The position numbers and the translations under genes are program-made. This document shows, piece by piece, positions 1-5,175 of a DNA stretch of 5,825 nt. The notes under the pieces were generated by a model, which saw nothing but the letters and a program-made list of their open reading frames with translations, did not search any database and was not told where the DNA came from. Location of the stretch: contig JAVKID010000136.1 in the NCBI GenBank assembly GCA_031459655.1, positions 1 through 5,825 on the forward strand, written 5' to 3'. The first letter of the stretch is position 1. Each line of letters opens with the position of its first letter. This DNA comes from Fervidifonticultor_A octavus_A. GTDB lineage: Bacteria > Sysuimicrobiota > Sysuimicrobiia > Sysuimicrobiales > Humicultoraceae.

Positions 1-39
1 GCGCGCCACTGGCTCTTCCAGTTTCTCCTGGGCCTCCCG

Positions 40-672
40 ATGGAAGTCTACAACCCGGTCCGGCGGCCTCCGGTCGCCACGTACGCCCTGATCGGGATCA
101 CCATCCTGGTCTTCCTCCTGCAGCTGGGGGCGCCCGACGGCCTGATCGGCGGGTACGCTCTCGTGCCGTCAGCGTTCGTCCACCGGGTGGCGCCCTGGAC
201 GATTCTGACCTCGATGTTCCTCCACGGCGGCCCGCTACACCTGGCCGGCAACATGTATTTCCTCGGCGTCTTCGGCGACAACGTGGAAGACCGGCTGGGG
301 ATCGTCGAATACCTGGGGCTGTACTTCGTCGGCGGCATCGGCGCCGCGCTGGCCCACATCGCCGCCGATCCGACCTCGCCGGTCCCCCTGGTCGGCGCCA
401 GCGGGGCGATCTCGGCGGTGCTGGGCGCCTACCTCTACTTCTTCCCGCACCGGCGGATCTACATGCTGATCTTCTTCGTGCTCAGGCGCATCCGCGCCGT
501 CTGGTACCTGGGGCTGTGGCTGCTGCTCCAGTTCTCCTTCGCCGCCAGCGGGACGCCCGGGGTCGCCTGGTGGGCGCACATCGGCGGGTTCGGGGTCGGA
601 CTGGCGGCGGCGGCGCTACACCGGGCCGCGCTGCGGCGGCGCCTCGCCGCCCTGGAGGGGGCGGCGGACTGA
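40..672 (+). CDS. Rhomboid family intramembrane serine protease
   Basis: Predicted membrane protease that cleaves substrates inside the lipid bilayer with a Ser-His dyad. The 210-residue product has about six hydrophobic segments, roughly residues 13-33, 52-78, 90-110, 118-137, 152-170 and 176-194. Family motifs are clear: HGGPLHLAGN (62-71, with His67 and the oxyanion-side Asn71), FGDNVEDRLG (78-87), the catalytic serine motif GASGAI (Ser121), and AHIGGF carrying the catalytic His180. The Arg/Ala-rich tail (about 193-210) is probably cytoplasmic. Length suits a minimal six-helix bacterial rhomboid. The start is uncertain: ATG at 40 fits the usual family N-terminus (a short polar stretch before helix 1), but no Shine-Dalgarno precedes it and the frame stays open to the window edge, so the true start may lie upstream. 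Substrate unknown. It is not obviously linked to the metabolic genes downstream, which converge on it. Confidence 0.93.
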   Translation: MEVYNPVRRPPVATYALIGITILVFLLQLGAPDGLIGGYALVPSAFVHRVAPWTILTSMFLHGGPLHLAGNMYFLGVFGDNVEDRLGIVEYLGLYFVGGIGAALAHIAADPTSPVPLVGASGAISAVLGAYLYFFPHRRIYMLIFFVLRRIRAVWYLGLWLLLQFSFAASGTPGVAWWAHIGGFGVGLAAAALHRAALRRRLAALEGAAD

Positions 673-950
673 TCCGGTTGGTCGCACCCGCTGGGGGTGC
701 ATCGGCGCTGAGGATGACCACCTGGTCCGGGCACACGACTGCGTGGTGACACTCGATGCCATTCACGAGCGCACCCGCGGGGTGAGCCCCCGGCAACTCA
801 CCCTGCGCTTCCGCACCTCCACGACCCTGCGCCGCGAGGGCCGGCTGGTCGACCGGCCCGAGATGGGTGTGGTCGTCCGAAACCTGATCCACATGCCCCC
901 GGCGGGCCGCATCTCCTCGTGGACTGCCCTAGCTTCGGTGGAGTCGCTCG
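671..950 (+). pseudogene. Probable Cas6-like (CRISPR RNA endonuclease) gene fragment
   Basis: This stretch lies between the rhomboid stop and the convergent phosphofructokinase stop. It holds no intact gene, but one plus-strand frame is open throughout; its first conventional start is GTG at 743 and it runs antisense into the phosphofructokinase gene until 1081. From about 767 to 892 the translation contains SPRQLTLRFRTSTTLRR, then GRLVDRPEMGVVVRNL. This resembles, from memory, the segment of Cas6 proteins (PF10040) that reads roughly 'LxLRFLTPTxLxxxGRLVxRPxFxxLVRxLLRRLS'. The preceding stretch (VVTLDAIHER) could match the spacer before that block. The Cas6 N-terminal ferredoxin-like half and the glycine-rich C-terminal loop are absent, resemblance fades after about 895, and there is no Shine-Dalgarno before 743. 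I therefore read it as a decayed, doubly truncated remnant. No repeat array or other cas gene is visible. It could instead be a chance open frame in high-GC DNA. Confidence 0.42.
684..700 (+). terminator. Small stem-loop after the rhomboid gene (possible weak terminator)
   Basis: A perfect inverted repeat, GCACCC / GGGTGC with a 5-nt loop, begins 12 nt after the rhomboid stop. Position and GC-rich stem suit a transcription terminator or 3'-end stabiliser, but the stem is only 6 bp and no T-tract follows. A 6-bp GC-rich palindrome can also arise by chance in DNA of this composition. Confidence 0.3.
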
Positions 951-956
951 CGTGGT

Positions 957-2174
957 CTATCCCACCCGCTGCGGCACCTTCGTCAGGTCCAGCCGGACAT
1001 AGGGCGCAAGCGGCGGGCCGATCAGCGGCCGCGCATACGTCAGAAAGGCCTCCGTCACGTCGTTGCCGTCCGGGGCGATGAACTCATCGGGGACCGTGCG
1101 CTCGGCGTTGGCTACCCGCTCCAGGGGGGTCAGGCCCGTCGTGCACCGATAGGGCTCGTCGGACTCGCGCACCAGCGTGACCATGTGACCGTCCTGGCCC
1201 AGGACCGCGTGGCGCACCGCCATCCGGCCGACCAGATAGGCTTCGTCGAGGTCCACCGGGGAGGCTGCCAGCATCGAGACTCGCTGGATGGTCCCGGGCT
1301 TGTCCCAGCGCGCCTTGATCTTCAACCCCTCGGCGACGATCTCGCAGAGGACCGCGGCCACCCCGCCGAGCTGCTTGTGGCCGAACTTGTCCACGTCCAC
1401 GGCCCTGCCCGACGCCGACAGGTACTCCCCGCGCTCGTCTTTGAGGCCCTCGCAGACGGTGATGACCACGTGCCCGAGCCTGCGGTAGACGCGCTCGACA
1501 TCGGCCAGGAACCGGTCGCGGACGAACGGGCGCTCGGGCAGGTAGATCAGGTGCGGGGCGGCGTCCTCGTGGTCCCGCGCCAGGGCGGTGGCGGCCGTGA
1601 TCCACCCGGTGTTGCGGCCCATGGTCTCGATGACCTTGACGGTGTCCACCACGCCGATCGCCTCGGTGTCCAGTCCGGCGTCGCGGACGGCGATGGCCAG
1701 CCACCGGGCCACGCTGCCGTACCCCGGGCAGTGATCGGTGTCCACCAGGTCGTTGTCCACCGTCTTGGGCACGCTCATCACGCGCAGGTCGTAGCCGCGC
1801 TCCGCCGCCAGCCGGCCCAGGCGCCAGGCGGTATCGGCCGAGTCGTTGCCGCCGATATAGAGAAAGTAACGAATGTTGTGCCCCTGCAGCACGGTCAGCA
1901 GTCGCTCGTAGTCGGTGGTGGTGAGTTTGTGTCGGCACGAGCCCAGGGCCGCAGACGGCGTCGCGCGCAGCCCTTCGATCACCGCGGCGCTCTGGCGGCC
2001 CAGGTCCACGATCTGCTCGGCCAGCAGCCCTTCGACGCCGTGGCGCATCCCGTAGATCTCTTCGATCGCGTCGTGCTCGAGGGCCTCGTGGATCACGCCG
2101 GCCAGGCTGCTGTTGATCACGGCGGTGGGCCCGCCCGACTGGCCGACGATCAGGTTGCCGCGGAGCGGCGCCAT
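957..2174 (-). CDS. 6-phosphofructokinase, probably diphosphate-dependent
   Basis: Cytosolic enzyme interconverting fructose 6-phosphate and fructose 1,6-bisphosphate; 405 residues. Phosphofructokinase motifs in order: GQSGGPTAVIN (11-21) at the N-terminal phosphate-binding loop, GGNDS (108-112), PKTVDNDL (136-143) with probable catalytic base Asp140, TDHCPGYGS (146-154), MGRNTGW (185-191) for sugar-phosphate binding, and CEGL (241-244). Two positions point to diphosphate rather than ATP as donor: Asp111 where E. coli ATP-PFK has Gly104, and Lys137 where it has Gly124. Diphosphate use makes the reaction readily reversible, serving both glycolysis and gluconeogenesis. The ATG at 2174 was chosen because GGAGGTGA lies 7 nt upstream and the PFK fold begins just after it; an in-frame extension to 2306 only overlaps the upstream gene. 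It is second in a two-gene operon, 7 nt after the aldolase-like gene, so translational coupling is likely. Donor specificity is inferred from residues only. Confidence 0.93.
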   Translation of the reverse strand: MAPLRGNLIVGQSGGPTAVINSSLAGVIHEALEHDAIEEIYGMRHGVEGLLAEQIVDLGRQSAAVIEGLRATPSAALGSCRHKLTTTDYERLLTVLQGHNIRYFLYIGGNDSADTAWRLGRLAAERGYDLRVMSVPKTVDNDLVDTDHCPGYGSVARWLAIAVRDAGLDTEAIGVVDTVKVIETMGRNTGWITAATALARDHEDAAPHLIYLPERPFVRDRFLADVERVYRRLGHVVITVCEGLKDERGEYLSASGRAVDVDKFGHKQLGGVAAVLCEIVAEGLKIKARWDKPGTIQRVSMLAASPVDLDEAYLVGRMAVRHAVLGQDGHMVTLVRESDEPYRCTTGLTPLERVANAERTVPDEFIAPDGNDVTEAFLTYARPLIGPPLAPYVRLDLTKVPQRVG

Positions 2175-2181
2175 GCGCGTC

Positions 2182-2190
2182 TCACCTCCC
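2182..2190 (-). promoter_or_regulatory. Ribosome binding site of the phosphofructokinase gene
   Basis: On the minus strand GGGAGGTGA lies 7 nt before the ATG at 2174. It is built from the last two codons and the TGA stop of the upstream aldolase-like gene, so ribosomes finishing that gene are placed to re-initiate. It fixes the start choice. Confidence 0.8.
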
Positions 2191-3237
2191 GCGCGCCAGC
2201 AGGCGCGTGAAGAAGTCGATCTCCTGGTCTCGCACGGGCGGCAGCGCCGCGGCGGCCTGCGAGGCGTCCCAGCCCCGGTGGACGATCCCGGCCACCGCGT
2301 GGGCAACGGCCCGGGGGTCGTCGTGGCCAGGGAAGGTGACGTTGCGGCCCACCAGCGCCCCGCGAATGGAGGCGCCGGCGCGCATCCCGGCGGCGAACTC
2401 GGTCAGGATCCCCGTCGGGTCGCCTCTGGCCTCACCGCCCAGCATGAGGACCGGACAGGTGGTCGCCTGGGCGATCAGGTCGTAGTGGTCGCAGTAGGGG
2501 ATCTTCAGCCAGGTGCCCAGCGACGACTTGCCCAGCGCCGAGGCCACGCCGATGACCTTGACCAGTTCGGGCGCGCTCTTGAGCATCCTGTACTTGCCTT
2601 CGCTCTTCTGGACCGCCAGGCACTCCAGGAAGGCCGGGAGGCCCAGGTCGGTCAGCCGGTCGATCGCCCGGGCGCAGGCCTCGATCGTGTCGAGGGCGGC
2701 CGGCTCGCCGAGGTCGAGCCGGAACATCAACTTGGCCCCGTCGAGGCCCAGCTGCGCGATGCGCTCCGGCGTGAAGGCGGTCATCCGGTCGTCCAGCTCG
2801 AACACCGCGCCCGCCAGCCCGCCGCGGTTCATGCAGCCCAGCAGGACCTTGCCGTCCAAGAACGACGGCCCGCCCAACTCGCGGACCAGATGGTTGACGA
2901 TGAACAACTCCTCCATGATGTCCGGGGTCGTCATCACGCCGTCGGCATCCGGGGCCGTCACCACCCGCAGGATGCGGCCGAGCAGGCCCCACCGGTTCCC
3001 CATCGCGATGGGGTCGTCCCCGACGCCGGTGACGTTGCGCGCCGGGTGGTCCGCGGCCAGGATGACCAGGCGGCCGTCGGTGGCAAGCCGGCTCCGGCGC
3101 TGCCGCCGGCGGGCTTCCTCCTCCACGACCCCCGGCCGCGTCACCCGCACCTCGGTGATGCGGTCGAAGAGATCCCTGGGGAAGAACTCCTGGGGCTTGA
3201 ACGTATAGGTGCCAATCTCGTAGGTCACTACGGCCAT
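2182..3237 (-). CDS. Cgl0159-like (beta/alpha)8 class I aldolase-fold protein
   Basis: A 351-residue soluble protein resembling the Cgl0159-like family of TIM-barrel proteins, related to DhnA/FbaB and deoxyribose-phosphate-type class I aldolases. Members are found in some actinobacterial inositol-catabolism clusters; the exact reaction is not firmly established to my knowledge. Visible features: VILAADHPARN (58-68) at the first barrel strand, with Asp63-His64 as in DhnA-type aldolases; KVLLGCMNRGGLAG (130-143); GAKLMFRLDLG (167-177) on a central strand; FLECLAVQ (203-210); WLKIPYCDHYD (243-253), where Lys245 is the best candidate for the Schiff-base lysine; and VLMLGGEARGD (263-273) near the phosphate-binding end. 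The ATG at 3237 follows AGGAGGG with a 6-nt spacer. A much longer in-frame extension reaching 5109 is only antisense shadow. It is first in an operon with phosphofructokinase, so a sugar-bisphosphate substrate is a reasonable inference; inositol-derived 2-deoxy-5-keto-gluconate 6-phosphate is an alternative. Fold call firm, substrate unknown. Confidence 0.85.
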   Translation of the reverse strand: MAVVTYEIGTYTFKPQEFFPRDLFDRITEVRVTRPGVVEEEARRRQRRSRLATDGRLVILAADHPARNVTGVGDDPIAMGNRWGLLGRILRVVTAPDADGVMTTPDIMEELFIVNHLVRELGGPSFLDGKVLLGCMNRGGLAGAVFELDDRMTAFTPERIAQLGLDGAKLMFRLDLGEPAALDTIEACARAIDRLTDLGLPAFLECLAVQKSEGKYRMLKSAPELVKVIGVASALGKSSLGTWLKIPYCDHYDLIAQATTCPVLMLGGEARGDPTGILTEFAAGMRAGASIRGALVGRNVTFPGHDDPRAVAHAVAGIVHRGWDASQAAAALPPVRDQEIDFFTRLLARGR

Positions 3238-3243
3238 CGTCGT

Positions 3244-3250
3244 CCCTCCT
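3244..3250 (-). promoter_or_regulatory. Ribosome binding site of the aldolase-like gene
   Basis: AGGAGGG on the minus strand, 6 nt before the ATG at 3237. It decides the start: upstream in-frame codons have no comparable site and lie in the divergent intergenic region. Confidence 0.8.
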
Positions 3251-3386
3251 GCGCTCCGCCCTATCGCGCTTCTCCTGCGCGCGGGCCTTCCCCTGCCGGA
3301 TTCGTGTCCCGTCAGGAAGGCGCGCGCCCGAGCAGGCACGCCGGGCGGCCCCACCCATTCAGGATACCCGCCGGGCGCGCCGACGG

Positions 3387-3406
3387 CATCGGGGTGAGGC
3401 CCGATG
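3387..3406. promoter_or_regulatory. Candidate operator: perfect inverted repeat
   Basis: CATCGGG (3387-3393) and CCCGATG (3400-3406) form a perfect 7-bp-arm inverted repeat with a 6-nt spacer. Beyond one mismatch, two further outer positions also pair (3384-3385 with 3408-3409). Its centre (3396.5) lies about 41-42 nt before the start expected for the TATACT box, so a bound dimer would overlap the -35 region, as either a class II activator or a repressor. No regulator gene is in the window, so the binding protein is unknown. Confidence 0.42.
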
Positions 3407-3425
3407 GCGGCGCGGGCGCGTGTCG

Positions 3426-3431
3426 TATACT
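3426..3431 (+). promoter_or_regulatory. Candidate -10 box for the isomerase/reductase operon
   Basis: TATACT matches the sigma-70-type consensus at five of six positions and stands out in a very GC-rich stretch. Transcription would start near 3438, giving a leader of about 30 nt. No good -35 hexamer is found 16-18 bp upstream, which would fit an activator-dependent promoter. Confidence 0.4.
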
Positions 3432-3458
3432 GGAAGGCGGGTTTGCACACTACATGGC

Positions 3459-3465
3459 GGAGGTG
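3459..3465 (+). promoter_or_regulatory. Ribosome binding site that selects the second ATG of hyi
   Basis: GGAGGTG ends 3 nt before the ATG at 3469, with 5 nt between GGAGG and the ATG. It lies downstream of the alternative in-frame ATG at 3454, so the 3469 start is preferred. Confidence 0.75.
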
Positions 3466-3468
3466 CCG

Positions 3469-4257
3469 ATGCCGAGGTTTTCTGCCAGCCTGACGTTCCT
3501 GTGGACCGACCGACCGTTCATGGCCCGCTTCGATGCCGCGGCCCGTGCCGGATTTTCCGCGGTCGAGTACATGTTTCCCTACGAGCACGACGTCGACGCG
3601 ATCGCCGGGGAGCTGCGCCGGCTGGGGCTGCGCCAGGTCCTCTTCAACCTCCCGGCCGGCGACTGGGCGGCCGGCGACCGCGGGATCGCCACGGACCCGG
3701 GCCGCCGTCAGGAGTTCCGCGACGGCGTGCGCCTGGCCATGGATGTGGCGCGCCGGCTGGGCTGTCCCCGCATCAACTGCCTGGTGGGGAAGCAACTCGA
3801 CGGCGTCCCGCTCGCCGAGCAGTGGGCGTGCCTGGTGGACAACCTGAAGTATGCCGCGGGAGCCTTCGAGCGGGAGGGGCTGGTCCTGCTGGTGGAGCCG
3901 ATCAATACCTTCGACATCCCGGGCTTCTTCCTCCGCACCTCGGGCGAGGCGTTCGCGCTGCAGGACGCGGTGGGGGCGGCCAACTTCAAGGTGCAGTACG
4001 ACGTCTACCACGCGCAGCGGATGGAGGGGAACCTGACCTACACGTTGCGGAACAACATCGGCCGGATCGGGCACATCCAGGTGGCGGACGCGCCCGACCG
4101 CAACCAGCCGGGCACCGGCGAGATCAACTTCGCGTACCTGTTCCGCGTCCTGGACCGGACCGACTACGAAGGCGAAGTCGGGCTGGAGTACAGACCCACC
4201 GGACCGACGGACGAGTCCTTCGACTGGATCGAGGCGATGGGCTACGCGCGCGCGTAG
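3469..4257 (+). CDS. hyi: Hydroxypyruvate isomerase
   Basis: Cytosolic TIM-barrel isomerase (xylose-isomerase-like/AP endonuclease 2 fold) that interconverts hydroxypyruvate and tartronate semialdehyde. The 262 residues are close to the roughly 258 of E. coli Hyi. Typical family blocks: SASLTFLWTDRPFMARF (5-21), FNLPAGDWAAGDRGIA (59-74), VEPINTFDIPGFFL (142-155), QYDVYHAQRMEGNLT (176-190), GHIQVADAPDRNQPGTGEIN (201-220) and GLEYRP (238-243). Likely metal and catalytic positions are Glu143, Asp178, Gln204 and Glu240, with His181 and His202 in the pocket, assigned by family pattern. The ATG at 3469 is preferred over 3454, which would add five residues, because the Shine-Dalgarno lies between them. 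The next gene, 12 nt downstream, is tartronate semialdehyde reductase, which acts on its product; this favours Hyi over the related 2-oxo-tetronate isomerase OtnI, whose kinase and aldolase partners are absent. No glyoxylate carboligase is seen here. Confidence 0.9.
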   Translation: MPRFSASLTFLWTDRPFMARFDAAARAGFSAVEYMFPYEHDVDAIAGELRRLGLRQVLFNLPAGDWAAGDRGIATDPGRRQEFRDGVRLAMDVARRLGCPRINCLVGKQLDGVPLAEQWACLVDNLKYAAGAFEREGLVLLVEPINTFDIPGFFLRTSGEAFALQDAVGAANFKVQYDVYHAQRMEGNLTYTLRNNIGRIGHIQVADAPDRNQPGTGEINFAYLFRVLDRTDYEGEVGLEYRPTGPTDESFDWIEAMGYARA

Positions 4258-4264
4258 GAGGAGG
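4256..4264 (+). promoter_or_regulatory. Ribosome binding site of the reductase gene, overlapping the hyi stop
   Basis: AGGAGGAGG lies 5 nt before the ATG at 4270 and shares two bases with the TAG stop of hyi, which suggests translational coupling of the two genes. Confidence 0.75.
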
Positions 4265-4269
4265 CGAGG

Positions 4270-5169
4270 ATGACCGAACGGATTGGATTCATCGGGCTGG
4301 GCATCATGGGCAAGCCCATGGCCCTCAATCTGCGCAACGCCGGGTTTCCCGTCGTCGTTCACAGCCGGTCGCGCGGTCCCGTCGAGGAACTGGTCGCCTC
4401 CGGCGCGACCGATGGGGGATCCCCGAAGGCGGTGGCGGAGCAGAGCGATGTGGTGATCACGATGCTGCCCGACTCCCCCCAGGTGCGGGAGGTGCTCCTG
4501 GGGGCGAATGGTGTCGTCGAAGGGGCCCGTGCCGGTCAGGTCGTCGTGGACATGAGCACGATCTCCCCCCAGACGAGCCGGGAGGTGGCCGAGGCGCTGG
4601 CGCCCCGGGGCGTGCAGGCGCTGGACGCGCCGGTCAGCGGCGGGCAGAAGGGCGCCATCGAGGCCACGCTGTCGATCATGGTCGGCGGGCCCAGGGCCGC
4701 CTTCGACCGCGTGCTGCCCGTCTTCCAGGCCATGGGGAAGAACATCGTCCACATCGGCGAGGAACCCGGCGCCGGGCAGATCGCCAAGGCCTGCAATCAG
4801 ATCATCGTGGGGATCACCATCATGGCGGTGGCCGAGGCGCTCACCCTGGCCAGGAAGGCCGGGGCCGATCCGGCCAGGGTCCGCCAGGCGCTGCTGGGCG
4901 GGTTCGCGCAGAGCCGGATCCTGGAGGTGCACGGCCAGCGCATGCTCGACCGGACCTTCCAGCCCGGATTCCGGATCCGACTCCATCACAAGGACCTGGG
5001 GATCGCCCTGGCGACCGGGAAGGCCCACGGCGTCCCGCTGCTCACGACGGCCCTCGTGCACGAAGTACTGGGCGCCATGGCGGCGCAGGGTCTGGGGGAC
5101 CTGGACCACTCCGGGATCGCGCGGTTCGTGGAGGTGCTGGCGGGGGTGGAAGGCGCCGAGGCCTCGTGA
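4270..5169 (+). CDS. glxR: 2-hydroxy-3-oxopropionate (tartronate semialdehyde) reductase
   Basis: NAD(P)H-dependent reductase of the beta-hydroxyacid dehydrogenase family, reducing tartronate semialdehyde to D-glycerate; cytosolic, 299 residues. The N-terminal Rossmann domain has the dinucleotide motif GFIGLGIMGKPM (6-17), VITMLPDSPQV (62-72) and VDMSTISP (93-100). The substrate motif DAPVSGGQKGA (119-129) follows, with Ser123-Gly124-Gly125. The helical C-terminal domain carries GAGQIAKACNQ (167-177) with probable catalytic Lys173, and HHKDLGIAL (239-247) with the conserved Lys-Asp. Length matches GarR/GlxR enzymes of about 290-300 residues. Its position right after hydroxypyruvate isomerase supports tartronate semialdehyde as substrate; by sequence alone 3-hydroxyisobutyrate dehydrogenase or a succinate semialdehyde reductase is the main alternative. 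Cofactor preference is not resolved. The gene ends 6 bp from the stop of the convergent GH31 gene, leaving no room for a separate terminator. Confidence 0.9.
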   Translation: MTERIGFIGLGIMGKPMALNLRNAGFPVVVHSRSRGPVEELVASGATDGGSPKAVAEQSDVVITMLPDSPQVREVLLGANGVVEGARAGQVVVDMSTISPQTSREVAEALAPRGVQALDAPVSGGQKGAIEATLSIMVGGPRAAFDRVLPVFQAMGKNIVHIGEEPGAGQIAKACNQIIVGITIMAVAEALTLARKAGADPARVRQALLGGFAQSRILEVHGQRMLDRTFQPGFRIRLHHKDLGIALATGKAHGVPLLTTALVHEVLGAMAAQGLGDLDHSGIARFVEVLAGVEGAEAS

Positions 5170-5175
5170 TGATGG

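Larger units (their letters stand above)
3238..3468. promoter_or_regulatory. Divergent intergenic control region
   Basis: This 231-bp region separates the aldolase/phosphofructokinase operon (leftward) from the isomerase/reductase operon (rightward) and must hold both promoters. The rightward side has a good -10 box and an inverted repeat. Leftward, the best -10 candidate I see is TATCCT at 3366-3361 (minus strand), with no recognisable -35; using it would give a leader of roughly 115 nt. I see no riboswitch-like structure and no small ORF with its own ribosome binding site. Confidence 0.6.

Noticed and set aside
779..790. GGGG-TGAG-CCCC mini-hairpin inside the Cas6-like fragment.
   Set aside because: A 4-bp stem is expected by chance in DNA this GC-rich; there is no T-tract and no repeat of it elsewhere.
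673..956. Search of the gap for CRISPR repeats, tRNA or insertion-sequence ends.
   Set aside because: No direct repeats of 20-40 bp, no tRNA-like cloverleaf and no terminal inverted repeats were visible.
1185..2210. A 341-codon plus-strand open frame lies opposite phosphofructokinase.
   Set aside because: It is antisense to a gene with complete PFK motifs, lacks a Shine-Dalgarno, and its composition is typical of a shadow frame.
2113..3468. A 714-codon plus-strand open frame appears to extend hydroxypyruvate isomerase upstream.
   Set aside because: The extra part is antisense to the aldolase-like gene plus the divergent intergenic region and has no family resemblance. Strong ribosome binding sites and motifs support the minus-strand gene.
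3238..5109. A 975-codon minus-strand open frame appears to extend the aldolase-like gene far upstream.
   Set aside because: Its N-terminal 624 residues are low-complexity, Gly/Arg/His/Asp-rich antisense translation of the isomerase and reductase genes. The real gene starts at 3237 behind AGGAGGG.
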